Source: DATDEW01 sp046590205
Lineage (GTDB): Bacteria > Bacteroidota > Ignavibacteria > Palsa-1295
DNA: 36,155 bases
Assembly (NCBI GenBank): GCA_046590205.1
Contig: JBKJTT010000073.1
Span: 1 to 36,155, forward strand
Direction of reading: 5' to 3'
Below, piece after piece: positions 14,588 to 23,668 of this stretch; positions within the stretch are counted from its first letter, which is position 1; the number at the start of each line of letters is the position of its first letter. The notes under the pieces were generated by a model, which searched no databases, was not told the DNA's origin, and was given only the letters and a program-made list of their open reading frames with translations. Position numbers and translations under genes: made by a program.

Positions 14588-17194
14588 ATGACAAGAAGAG
14601 CTATATTCGTCTTTACCATAAGTATTTTTGCGTTTTCAGCCTCTGCACAAGAGCAAGCAAGCGAAAAAGTTATACCCGGTCCGGAGTATGATGCCGGTTT
14701 TTTGCATCGATTATTCTTCGGCAGTTCGTGGCGGGAGCTATGGAACACTCCTATAGAAGTAACGACCCTCGATCTTGGGACCTTCGCGGGCGGGTTACGT
14801 CCGACAGTTCGCGGCGGCGGCTTCCAGACCAAATCGCTCCGTTTCAAAGGCGGTGATGGGAAAGAGTACAAATTCCGTTCGCTCAATAAAGACCCGCGCA
14901 AGATACTTGCCCCCGAACTTCGTGAGTCATTTGTCGGTGGTATCGTGCAAGATTTTATCAGCACGTCCAATCCGCTTGCAATGCTCGTAACGACGCCGAT
15001 ACTTGGTGAAGTAGATATACTTAATACGCCGTATGAAGTCGTTGCGCTTCCAGTTGACGATAAACTCGGTGAGTTCAAAGAAGATTTTGGCGGTTTGCTC
15101 GGTACGCTCGAAGAAAACCCAAGAGCAGACGGTGAAGATGGAAGTTTTGCAGATGCGGATAAAATATCAAGCACATATAAGGTCTTTGAAAAGCTTGACG
15201 AAGATAATGACAACTACGTTGACGGTGTCGAGTTTTTGAAAGCCCGCATGATGGATATATACTTCGGCGATTGGGACCGTCATGTTGACCAGTGGCGGTG
15301 GGCTGCATACAAAGAAGGCAATAAAACACGCTACGTACCCATCCCTCGTGATCGTGATCAAGCGTTCTGCCGCTATACAGGGCTTATCCCCTACATCGTT
15401 GCCCAGCAAGTGCCGCAGATAGAAAGCTGTGATGATAACTACCCCTGGATCGCTGACCTGACATGGAGCGGAAGACATCTTGACAGGAGATTCCTTTCGT
15501 CACTTGAGAAACCAGCGTGGGATTCTCTCAAGACATTTATTCTCTCGAAGCTGACCGATGAACTCATCGAAACATCCGTTAAGGAATGGCCGCCGGAGAT
15601 GTTCGAGAAAGAGGGTGAGAAGATGATGAAAATGATGCGCTCACGCCGCAATAAATTTTCAGGTGCAGTTGACGAATACTATGCGAACATGGCTCGCTTT
15701 GTTGATGTATGGGCAAGCGATAAGCATGAATATGCAGAGGTATCACGATTGAACCATGATAGTGTTTCTCTTGCCCTCTATAAACGGGATAAAGATAACG
15801 GTAATAAGAAAGGCGAACCGTTCTTTTTCCGAACCTTCGACAGAGATGATACTCGTGAGATACGACTTTACCTGCAAGATGGTGATGACTTCGCAAAGGT
15901 AGATGGCAATGTTGAAGGGAGCATCAATACACGCATCATCGGTGGTATGGGGAAAGATGAGCTTGTTGATAGCTCGAATGTACGCGGTTTCTTCGGTGGT
16001 ATTATCCCAATCAAGACAAGTAAAACCAAAACGATCTTTTATGAGTCGGGTGACAAGACAGAGTTCGTCTATGGTGCAAGCACATGTATCGCTGATGAAA
16101 AGTATGTCCGTCCGAAGGAAGATTCTCTAATGTGGGAGCCGCTCTATCGTGATTGGGGGCATGAGTGGAAGGCATTCCCTTGGTTATCTTATAATACCGA
16201 TGACGGGATTTTCGTAGGAGCGACCGCGCAGCTTACAAATTATAGCTTCCGTTCAATTCCGTATCAGAATCAAATGGACTTTAAGTTCGGCTATGCCACC
16301 ACTGCACAGCGCTTCAGGGCTGTCTATGATGCTCGATTCCCGGATGTCTGGAAAGGAACATTGGGTTTATTTGTACGGGCTTCAGGTCTCGAAGTATTGA
16401 ATTTCTACGGTTTTGGCAATGAGACGGAGTATTCAAAACCAAAAGCAGATGCCCAATATTATAAGATTCGTCAGCAGCAATACATTTTTGCGCCGAACTA
16501 CGAATACAAATTCATGGAGCATGTTTCGATTCGCGGCGCGACATCGCTCCGATACTTCCGCACTCCCTTTGATGAGCTTGCTGATAGTGCTCTGATAAAG
16601 GAAGTTGATCCATATGGCAGCGATGATATGCTTGTTACAACACTTGCGGCAAGCGGAACACTTGATACACGAAATAGTAAAAACTTTCCGGAGCATGGAT
16701 TCTATCTGAATCTCTCAACGGTCTGGACGCCGGAAATCCTGGATAATAAATATGCCTATACAAGAGCGATAGGCGATCTTCGTTTATACTTTACTGCACC
16801 TATCTTAAGTGGCATGACGCTTGCGCTTCGCGCCAGAGGCGAGCGTATATGGGGCGAGTTTCCGTTTTATGATGCTGCTTTCTTAGGTGGGTCGGATGAC
16901 TTGCGTGGTTTTGCTCGTGAGCGTTTCGCCGGCGATGCCTCTGTCTTTGGCTCTGCCGAGCTTCGTGTGAATCTCGGAAAGTTCTTTATCCTTGTACCGG
17001 GAAATTACGGTTTTACTGTTGCAGGTGAGACAGGGAAGGTGCTATATAAAGAAACGGTATCCGATGCGCTGCATACTTCTATCAACTGGGGGGTGTGGAT
17101 CGCGCCGTTATCAAAAGAAAATATTTTTTCACTCACAGTTGCCTCAAGCGAAGAACGCACGACGATCATCATAAAAGGTGGATTTGCATTTTAA
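14588..17194 (+). CDS. outer-membrane BamA/TamA-like beta-barrel protein with an N-terminal kinase-like domain
   Basis: This is an 868-residue protein. ATG 14588 begins a clean signal peptide (MTRRAIFVFTISIFAFSASA); longer starts add an unlikely prefix. Residues ~60-270 are a soluble domain with KSLRFKGGDGKEYKFRSLNK, a GDWDRHVDQWRW block (227-238, DRH at 230-232) and PIPRDRDQAF (about 252-261). In related Bacteroidota proteins this segment is often preceded by a metallophosphoesterase, absent here. DRH followed by RDRD recalls catalytic and metal-binding residues of atypical secreted kinases (inference only). Residues ~540-868 are a surface-antigen/BamA-type barrel: LGGSDDLRGFARERFAGDASVFGSAELR is shown in part by LGGSDDLRGF and ELRVNLGKF, and the C-terminus ends in Phe. 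The hydrolase gene follows one base later. Confidence 0.85.
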   Translation: MTRRAIFVFTISIFAFSASAQEQASEKVIPGPEYDAGFLHRLFFGSSWRELWNTPIEVTTLDLGTFAGGLRPTVRGGGFQTKSLRFKGGDGKEYKFRSLNKDPRKILAPELRESFVGGIVQDFISTSNPLAMLVTTPILGEVDILNTPYEVVALPVDDKLGEFKEDFGGLLGTLEENPRADGEDGSFADADKISSTYKVFEKLDEDNDNYVDGVEFLKARMMDIYFGDWDRHVDQWRWAAYKEGNKTRYVPIPRDRDQAFCRYTGLIPYIVAQQVPQIESCDDNYPWIADLTWSGRHLDRRFLSSLEKPAWDSLKTFILSKLTDELIETSVKEWPPEMFEKEGEKMMKMMRSRRNKFSGAVDEYYANMARFVDVWASDKHEYAEVSRLNHDSVSLALYKRDKDNGNKKGEPFFFRTFDRDDTREIRLYLQDGDDFAKVDGNVEGSINTRIIGGMGKDELVDSSNVRGFFGGIIPIKTSKTKTIFYESGDKTEFVYGASTCIADEKYVRPKEDSLMWEPLYRDWGHEWKAFPWLSYNTDDGIFVGATAQLTNYSFRSIPYQNQMDFKFGYATTAQRFRAVYDARFPDVWKGTLGLFVRASGLEVLNFYGFGNETEYSKPKADAQYYKIRQQQYIFAPNYEYKFMEHVSIRGATSLRYFRTPFDELADSALIKEVDPYGSDDMLVTTLAASGTLDTRNSKNFPEHGFYLNLSTVWTPEILDNKYAYTRAIGDLRLYFTAPILSGMTLALRARGERIWGEFPFYDAAFLGGSDDLRGFARERFAGDASVFGSAELRVNLGKFFILVPGNYGFTVAGETGKVLYKETVSDALHTSINWGVWIAPLSKENIFSLTVASSEERTTIIIKGGFAF

Positions 17195-17195
17195 G

Positions 17196-18518
17196 ATGAT
17201 GAGACATATAAAACGAAGCATAGTTCTAGTATTTTTTATTGTGGTTGGCTGTAGTGCGCAGCAAAAGGATTCACCCGAAATACTTGCTCGGAAGTTCGTC
17301 GAAATGCTTTCGCGTAAAGAATATGCTAAAGCATACGCCACTATGGATGAGACGATGGCTGCTGCTATCACCGAAGACAAACTGGGTCTTATCTGGGCAC
17401 AGATCGTTATGCAGAATGGGAAGTTTACACATCAAAAAGAGGCAACGATTGAAAGTGCGAGCGGATATAATACGGTCAAACTCACTGTTTCATTTGAACG
17501 CTCTGATCTTATTGTCCAACTTTCGTACGATTCTCGCGGGAAAGTAGCAGGGCTATTTTTCAAGCCATCGAAGAAAGCTGCATCTATGCCGATGCCGTCA
17601 TATATGGATACATCAAAGTTTACGGAGCTTCCTGCAACGGTTTCGAGCGGGGAGTATGCTTTGCTTGCGACGCTTTCTATGCCGAAGGGCAATGGTCCGT
17701 TTCCTGCAGTAGTGTTGGTGCATGGTTCCGGTCCGAACGACCGCGACGAGAGCATTGGTCCGAACAAACCGTTTCGCGATCTTGCATGGGGTTTGGCTTC
17801 GCAGGGCATTGCAGTGTTACGTTATGAGAAACGTACTCGCTCACATCCTAAGTATTACCAAACGAATCCGCAATATACAGTAAAGGATGAAGTAACTGAT
17901 GATGCTGATTCTGCGCTTGCATTACTTCGTCGGACGAAGGGTGTGAATGCAAAGAGTGTGTATCTTTTGGGGCATAGCTTAGGCGCATATCTTGCTCCAC
18001 GTATCGCACTCGGCAAGAAAGACATTGCAGGAGTTATCATGCTTGCCGCGCCGACACGTCGCCTTGAAGACCTTGTTGTCGAGCAAACACGCTACATCGC
18101 CGAGAACGAGCCACAGGCTGATAAGGCGACGATGGATAAACAGATAGAGATGATAGATAAAGCACGAACGGATATACTCACCCTCAAGCCCGCCGATTCT
18201 GCAAAAATAGTATTAGGTGTGCCCGGAAGCTACTGGCTCGATCTTGCAAAGTATGATGTCGTTGCTGTTGCTAAGAAAGTACAGATTCCTTCTCTCATCA
18301 TGCAAGGCGAGCGTGATTATCAGGTCACGATGACGGACTTCAACTCATGGAAGAAAGAACTTGCAGGGAATAGGAATGTAACGCTCAAGAGTTACCCAAA
18401 GCTAAATCACCTTTTCATCGAAGGCGAAGGCAAAAGCACCCCAGGCGAATACCAACGCGAAGGGTTTATACCGGCGTATGTTGTTGAGGATATAGGGAAG
18501 TGGATAAAGGGAAAGTAA
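17196..18518 (+). CDS. lipoprotein alpha/beta hydrolase with an N-terminal DUF3887-like domain
   Basis: This 440-residue protein starts at ATG 17196, one base after the stop of the barrel gene. Its signal peptide ends in VVGC, with Cys19 as the lipidation site. Residues ~25-120 resemble the DUF3887 domain (ILARKFVEMLSRKEYAKAY). The hydrolase part has an oxyanion-type HGSGPNDRDE segment, the nucleophile elbow GHSLG (Ser261), and probable acid Asp374 (QGERDYQV) and His405 (LNHLF). It is a dienelactone-hydrolase/EstA-like esterase or peptidase; the substrate is unknown. The membrane-anchored location suggests a periplasmic role. Cotranscription with the barrel gene is likely. Confidence 0.9.
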   Translation: MMRHIKRSIVLVFFIVVGCSAQQKDSPEILARKFVEMLSRKEYAKAYATMDETMAAAITEDKLGLIWAQIVMQNGKFTHQKEATIESASGYNTVKLTVSFERSDLIVQLSYDSRGKVAGLFFKPSKKAASMPMPSYMDTSKFTELPATVSSGEYALLATLSMPKGNGPFPAVVLVHGSGPNDRDESIGPNKPFRDLAWGLASQGIAVLRYEKRTRSHPKYYQTNPQYTVKDEVTDDADSALALLRRTKGVNAKSVYLLGHSLGAYLAPRIALGKKDIAGVIMLAAPTRRLEDLVVEQTRYIAENEPQADKATMDKQIEMIDKARTDILTLKPADSAKIVLGVPGSYWLDLAKYDVVAVAKKVQIPSLIMQGERDYQVTMTDFNSWKKELAGNRNVTLKSYPKLNHLFIEGEGKSTPGEYQREGFIPAYVVEDIGKWIKGK

Positions 18519-18528
18519 TGGTACGCTT

Positions 18529-20043
18529 TTACTTCCCATCAAGCTCACCGAGTCGTACGCCGCTATCGGTCTGGACAATGTCGTGGAGCGAGTTGCCGTG
18601 GCTGTCCATTGTACAGATTCCCATAAATCCTTCGACCTCAAGATGCCACATCGCCTCCGGCAAGCCGAACTCTTCGTAGTCAACGCCCGTGACCTTCTTG
18701 ATTGCTTTTGCATAGAACTGTGCCGCGCCGCCGATAGCGTTCACATAGATCGCACCCGATTCTTCAAGTCCTGCAAGCGTTTTTGCTCCCATACCGCCTT
18801 TGCCTATAACAACACGAATATGTTCTTGTTTTATAACATCTGCCTGGTACGGCTCTTCGCGGAAGGATGTTGTTGGTCCGGCAGCGGTGATGTGCCACGA
18901 GCCATCATCGTTCTTGAGAACGACTGGTCCGCAATGATAGAGGACGCCGTCTTTGAGTTCAACCTTACTTTTATTTGAATGTACATGTTTATGCCAGGCA
19001 TCCCGTCCTGTGTGCATTTGGCCATTAATGATGATGATATCACCTACCCGGACTTTGCTGATCTGTTCTTTGGTGATTGGCGCTTGTAGAACTACTTCTT
19101 TTCCAGTAAGTGTAAATCCTTCACCATGCGCCATGCGCTTTACTTCGTTATCATCGCGGTACATCCATGATGTGATAGAACCCGTTGATACATTAATACG
19201 AACGCCAAGACGACGGAACGCCCAGCAATCATAGGCAACGGACACGAAGAAACTTGCGGGCAAGCGGTCGTATGCTCCGATCTTAACTCCTAAGCATGTA
19301 ACAACTCCGCCAAAGCCCATCGAGCCGATACCGAGGGTATTTGATTCGCGTACACATTCTTCTTCAAGCTGTGCAAGAATAGGGTCAGGATTTGTATCAT
19401 CAAGCCGACGGAAGAGCTGATCTTTTGCAAGTGTGTACCCCGAAGTTCTATCACCGCCGATACCAATTCCGATAAAGCCAATAGAGCAGCCCTGTCCCTG
19501 CGCCTGCCAGATAGCATGGAGGATACACTTTTTAATACCTTCGAGGTCACGGTTGGCTCTGCCGAGATGTTCAATAGTTGTAGGTAGTGAGTACTGGATA
19601 TTTTTGTTTTCACATCCGCCGCCTTTAAGCAAAAGTTTTATTTCTATGTCATCGTTCTCCCATTGCTCGAAGTAGAACACTGGGACACCGGGTCCGAGAT
19701 TATTGCCGCTATTCTTGCCTGTAAGAGAATTGACCGAGTTCGGGCGAAGTTTGCCGAGCTTTGTGGCTTCTTCTATTGCCCAGAGAATATCTTTCTTCAT
19801 CTCGATCTGATTGACACCAACGGGTGTCTTTATCTTGAAGGTCGGCATCCCTGTATCCTGACAAATAGGACTTACATTGTCGCAAGCCATATCAATGTTG
19901 GTGTTAATCGTCGAAAGGGCAAGCATCGAGTTAGCGGATGTTTCCATCTCCGATGCTTTTTTCATCAGTGCACGGACATCGCTCGGGAGATTCGTTGACG
20001 TTTGCGTAATAAGCTCTAATACTGATTCACGGAATTGCTGCAT
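18529..20043 (-). CDS. class I (iron-sulfur) fumarate hydratase
   Basis: This 504-residue enzyme interconverts fumarate and malate in the TCA cycle. The alpha part contains CQDTG (Cys61), GGGCENKN (Cys144) and QGCSIGFIGIGIGGDR (Cys186), candidate ligands of the [4Fe-4S] cluster. The beta part begins near residue 290 and contains VGDIIIINGQMHTGRDAWHK and GPTTSFREEPY. Both parts are fused, as in the FumA/FumB group. The internal start MQQFRES (ATG 20043) is preferred over an ATG 12 codons upstream, since the family begins there. It is convergent with the hydrolase gene, with 10 bases between them. Confidence 0.93.
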   Translation of the reverse strand: MQQFRESVLELITQTSTNLPSDVRALMKKASEMETSANSMLALSTINTNIDMACDNVSPICQDTGMPTFKIKTPVGVNQIEMKKDILWAIEEATKLGKLRPNSVNSLTGKNSGNNLGPGVPVFYFEQWENDDIEIKLLLKGGGCENKNIQYSLPTTIEHLGRANRDLEGIKKCILHAIWQAQGQGCSIGFIGIGIGGDRTSGYTLAKDQLFRRLDDTNPDPILAQLEEECVRESNTLGIGSMGFGGVVTCLGVKIGAYDRLPASFFVSVAYDCWAFRRLGVRINVSTGSITSWMYRDDNEVKRMAHGEGFTLTGKEVVLQAPITKEQISKVRVGDIIIINGQMHTGRDAWHKHVHSNKSKVELKDGVLYHCGPVVLKNDDGSWHITAAGPTTSFREEPYQADVIKQEHIRVVIGKGGMGAKTLAGLEESGAIYVNAIGGAAQFYAKAIKKVTGVDYEEFGLPEAMWHLEVEGFMGICTMDSHGNSLHDIVQTDSGVRLGELDGK

Positions 20044-20134
20044 TAGCGTAAAGTAAATATTTAATCGGATGCTAAACAAGCAAGAAGACGAGAGGGTTTA
20101 GGTCAGACTTTCTACGACCATGTGCTTTTTCCCG

Positions 20135-20142
20135 TAAATTTG
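20135..20142 (+). promoter_or_regulatory. -7 promoter element TAAATTTG (acyl-CoA synthetase-like gene)
   Basis: TAnnTTTG match ending 10 bases before ATG 20153, so a very short leader without Shine-Dalgarno is expected. Confidence 0.55.
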
Positions 20143-20152
20143 CATACTGAAG

Positions 20153-21868
20153 ATGATGAATAACAAACTACTTGAACAGATAGCCCATGCGCGGACTATC
20201 ACCGATCCAAACGATCCGGCGGGGAATGTTGGTTATGAGAACATCGCCGAACTGATGTTCCGCCGTGCCCGTGACTTTGATACAAAACCATTCCTTATCT
20301 ATTACGACAGTGAAGGTAATCGCCGCGAGGATAACTATAAGGATTTCTTCATGCTCTGTGGCATGTGCGCTAACATGATGCGCTCATACGGTCTCAAGCG
20401 TGGCGACCGCATTGCAACGATCTCACATAATCACGCTGACACTGTCATCCACTATTTTGCCGCATGGCTGATGGGTGTATGCGTCGTGCCGGTATCGCTT
20501 TCCGAGGATGATAACCGCATTACGTACATCTTAGAAAACAGCCAAGCAAAGATGGTCTTTTTGCGGAAGGACTATCTTGAGAGAGTAATGCCTATTATTG
20601 ATAATACCCCTTCTATTGAAGCAACTATGATATGCGGGGAAGAACCTCACCCCGACCCTCTCCTTCGTAAGGAGAGGGAGCGAGTCAAATGGTTTGACGA
20701 AGAACTTTCAAAAGCGGGGTCTATTTTCAATGCTGACAATGCCGTAACGAAGGATGATGAAGCTCTCATTGTATTTACAAGCGGCACAACGGGCAACCCA
20801 AAGGGAGTCGTCCTCACACAGTACAACCTTATGGCTGATGCGAAGGGAATATCCCATTGGCATGGTATTACTAATGCAACGCGCATGATGTGCGTTCTGC
20901 CCATCCATCATGTAAACGGTACAATAGTTACGCTTGTAACGCCGATGTATGCAGGTGGGAGCGTTGTGCTCAATCAGAAATTTCAATCGGACTATATCTT
21001 CGAGAGGATTGAGAAAGAGAAAGTCCATATCCTAAGTGTTGTGCCTACACTCTTAGCATTTCTGATAGAGTATTATAAAGAGCATGTGTTTACTAAACCC
21101 GCACATTTTCGTCACATCATCTGCGGAGCAGGTCCGCTGACCGTCGAGCTTGGTGAGCAGTTCGAGGAGAGATTCGGCATACGTATCGTACATGGATATG
21201 GTCTATCAGAGACAACATGTTATTCTTGCTACTTGCCCAAAGATATTTCAGACGAAGAGCATAAGAAGTGGATGCGTGATTATGGCTTTCCGTCGATCGG
21301 TGTTGCGCTACCGCAGAACGAGATGATGATAGCTGATGAGAACGGCAATGAACTTGCGCCAAGTGAGCGTGGTGAGATCGCGATTCGCGGCTTCAATGTC
21401 ATGAAGTACTATTACAACAATGACGAAGCCAATGCAAGCACATTCAGCTATGGTTGGTTTCGCTCTGGCGATGAAGGATTCTATGAACTTGATGAAAAAG
21501 GGAATAAGTACTTCTTCATCACAGGAAGGCTCAAAGAGCTAATCATTCGTGGTGGCGTAAATCTCTCACCGCTTGAAATAGACGAAGTCATCAATAGATG
21601 TCCGGGCGTGAAGATAGGAATATCCGTCGGGTTTGAAAATGATTTTTATGGTGAAGAAGTAGGCGCATATATTCAGAAAGAAGATGCGTCGCTTACCGAA
21701 AAAGCAGTGATCGCTCATTGCAAAGAGCATCTCCCGTTTGCAAAAGTCCCGAAGGTTGTTATCTTCGGCAATGAAGTGCCGGTAACCTCAACAGGGAAGT
21801 ACCAACGCAACAAATGCAAGCTCTTCTTTGCCGAGTATCGCGCGGTCCAGTTTCGCAAGGAGAAGTAG
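20153..21868 (+). CDS. AMP-forming acyl-CoA synthetase/ligase-like enzyme
   Basis: This 571-residue enzyme is from the ANL superfamily. The AMP-binding P-loop-like motif TSGTTGNPKG is at 209-218, and HGYGLSETT, GWFRSGDEG and TGRLKELIIRGG mark the A5, A7 and A8 core motifs. A C-terminal Lys in STGKYQRNK is the usual adenylation lysine. It activates a carboxylic acid to acyl-AMP and then probably acyl-CoA; chain length cannot be inferred. Residues ~165-177 (PHPDPLLRKERER) are encoded by a palindromic repeat lying in frame (20645-20684) and are probably a family-atypical insertion. The start is MMNNKLLEQ, either of two ATGs. Confidence 0.9.
   Translation: MMNNKLLEQIAHARTITDPNDPAGNVGYENIAELMFRRARDFDTKPFLIYYDSEGNRREDNYKDFFMLCGMCANMMRSYGLKRGDRIATISHNHADTVIHYFAAWLMGVCVVPVSLSEDDNRITYILENSQAKMVFLRKDYLERVMPIIDNTPSIEATMICGEEPHPDPLLRKERERVKWFDEELSKAGSIFNADNAVTKDDEALIVFTSGTTGNPKGVVLTQYNLMADAKGISHWHGITNATRMMCVLPIHHVNGTIVTLVTPMYAGGSVVLNQKFQSDYIFERIEKEKVHILSVVPTLLAFLIEYYKEHVFTKPAHFRHIICGAGPLTVELGEQFEERFGIRIVHGYGLSETTCYSCYLPKDISDEEHKKWMRDYGFPSIGVALPQNEMMIADENGNELAPSERGEIAIRGFNVMKYYYNNDEANASTFSYGWFRSGDEGFYELDEKGNKYFFITGRLKELIIRGGVNLSPLEIDEVINRCPGVKIGISVGFENDFYGEEVGAYIQKEDASLTEKAVIAHCKEHLPFAKVPKVVIFGNEVPVTSTGKYQRNKCKLFFAEYRAVQFRKEK
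20645..20684. repeat. palindromic repeat inside the acyl-CoA synthetase gene
   Basis: CCCTCTCCTT (20656-20665) and AAGGAGAGGG (20669-20678) form a perfect 10-bp stem with a 3-base loop, preceded by CCTCACCCCGA. The 40 bases align without gaps to the repeat at 34851-34890, and two stem pairs differ by compensatory changes. The length preserves the reading frame of the host gene. Confidence 0.75.
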
Positions 21869-21900
21869 ACGTACAATAACTCCTTGTTACCTTTTTGAGC

Positions 21901-21908
21901 TATATTTG
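21901..21908 (+). promoter_or_regulatory. -7 promoter element TATATTTG (DEAD-box helicase gene)
   Basis: TAnnTTTG match 57 bases before ATG 21966, with a TTG at 21884-21886. The longer leader fits the cold-shock-type leaders of some RNA helicase genes, but no structure is evident. Confidence 0.5.
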
Positions 21909-21965
21909 TTATAGTCTCACATATTATTGCATCTACCCCTATATACTACTATTATTTTCCCGTTT

Positions 21966-23666
21966 ATGACCGATTCTCACGCAAAAAAGCCGATTACGTT
22001 TAAATCATTACATGTTATTGACCCCATTCTAAAGTCCTTAGAAGAAGAGGGTTACACTATTCCCACGCCGATACAGGAACAATCGATTCCCATCGTTCTT
22101 GGTAAAAAAGACTTGCTCGCAAGCGCGCAGACCGGCACTGGTAAGACCGCCGCATTTGCAATACCTATCCTTCAACTCCTTGAAAAAGGGACGAACAAAG
22201 AGGATAAGCATATCAAGATACGCTGCCTCGTACTTACGCCAACACGCGAACTTGCAGTGCAGATAGGCGATAGCTTTGAAGCGTATGGCAGACATTTACA
22301 GATCTATGGTACGGTCATTTATGGTGGTGTCAATCAGGGGCGACAGACTTCCGCTCTTCGCAGAGGGGTTGATGTTGTTATCGCTACACCTGGTCGTCTT
22401 CTTGACTTGATGAATCAGGGGTTCGTTGACCTGCGCTCGCTTGAGATATTTGTCCTCGATGAAGCCGATAGAATGCTGGACATGGGATTCATCACCGACA
22501 TCAACAAGATCCTTAAGGAAGTCCCGAAGAAACGTCAGACATTGTTCTTCTCTGCAACGATGCCGGCACCGATCGTGAAGCTTGCAGATGCAATGCTTCA
22601 TGAGCCAAAGTTTGTAGAGGTCAAGCCTGCTCAATCAACTGCTGAACGTATCGTGCAGACGCTCTACTATGTAGAAAAAATGAAGAAGCAAGAATTGCTT
22701 ATTCATATTTTACAGGATGAAGGTATTATGTCGGCGCTCGTCTTTACGCGCACAAAACATGGTGCTGATGTCGTGGTAAAGATTCTTGAGAGAAATAGGA
22801 TAACCGCAGAAGCGATCCACGGCAACAAAGCGCAGAACACGCGTCAACGTGCGCTCGATAACTTCAAGGCAGGCAAGACGCGTGTTCTTGTCGCAACTGA
22901 TATTGCCGCACGAGGTATTGACGTTGATAGTCTTGAGTATGTCATTAACTTTGAGATTCCGAACGTAGCCGAGACCTATATCCACCGCATCGGCAGAACA
23001 GGCAGAGCCGGCGCGAGCGGTGTTGCTCTTTCATTTTGCGACCAGTCCGAAAAAGCATTTATCCGTGACATCGAAAAGCTGATGGGCAAGAAGATACACG
23101 TCATGCTTGAGCATCCGTTCACCTCGAAAGGTGCACAGGTTGTAAAAGCTGGCGCAGCAAAAGAGCCCGTTGAGAAGAAGAAAGAAACAAGTCATAAACC
23201 GAAATCAGAAGGTCGTCACGAGAAGAGAGAGAAATCTTATGCCCCTAAACAAGAGCGTGAGCACAGAGTCGAGAAGAAACCGAACCACGTTTCAAAATCA
23301 GAGCCTAAAGAATCGTTAGAAAAGAAGGTCGAGCGCATACTCTCACCCGGAGAGCGTGAGTGGAAATCGAGTAAGCGAGCTGAGAGAAGAGAGCAAGGAA
23401 ACCCGTTCGATAGAACAAAGAAGAAGCATCCCTCAAAGTCTGAACGTCAAAGACGTTTTGAAACGAGAGGTCCTGCCGAGCAAGCCGCACCTGCACGTAC
23501 TGGAAATCGCTTCGAGAAAAGAACGACAAGTGAAGAACCACGCCCGGAGCGTGGGCCGCAGCGAGAGTTTGCAAAACCATTCGCCCCCAAAGGCAAGAAG
23601 AACAGACCAAGCCCTTATAGCGGCGTGCCAAAAGGCAAGGGGATAAAAAAACGCAGAGGAAGATAA
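21966..23666 (+). CDS. DEAD-box ATP-dependent RNA helicase, RhlE-like
   Basis: This is a 566-residue protein. ATG 21966 is chosen because the family N-terminus FKSLHVIDPILKSLEEEGY follows within ten residues. It has the Q motif PTPIQEQSIP, Walker A AQTGTGKT (54-61), PTRELA, TPGRL, DEAD (165-168), SAT, ARGID and HRIGRTGR. From about residue 375 the tail is a long, disordered, highly basic and glutamate-rich extension (repeats of EKK, KPK, RRE), ending KKRRGR. Such tails bind RNA and localise the helicase to ribosome assembly or RNA decay. The gene ends two bases from the convergent DinB-like gene. Confidence 0.95.
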   Translation: MTDSHAKKPITFKSLHVIDPILKSLEEEGYTIPTPIQEQSIPIVLGKKDLLASAQTGTGKTAAFAIPILQLLEKGTNKEDKHIKIRCLVLTPTRELAVQIGDSFEAYGRHLQIYGTVIYGGVNQGRQTSALRRGVDVVIATPGRLLDLMNQGFVDLRSLEIFVLDEADRMLDMGFITDINKILKEVPKKRQTLFFSATMPAPIVKLADAMLHEPKFVEVKPAQSTAERIVQTLYYVEKMKKQELLIHILQDEGIMSALVFTRTKHGADVVVKILERNRITAEAIHGNKAQNTRQRALDNFKAGKTRVLVATDIAARGIDVDSLEYVINFEIPNVAETYIHRIGRTGRAGASGVALSFCDQSEKAFIRDIEKLMGKKIHVMLEHPFTSKGAQVVKAGAAKEPVEKKKETSHKPKSEGRHEKREKSYAPKQEREHRVEKKPNHVSKSEPKESLEKKVERILSPGEREWKSSKRAERREQGNPFDRTKKKHPSKSERQRRFETRGPAEQAAPARTGNRFEKRTTSEEPRPERGPQREFAKPFAPKGKKNRPSPYSGVPKGKGIKKRRGR

Positions 23667-23668
23667 GA

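Noticed and set aside
14560..15213. 217-codon Ser-rich frame on the minus strand inside the barrel gene
   Set aside because: Low-complexity antisense shadow of a well-supported gene.
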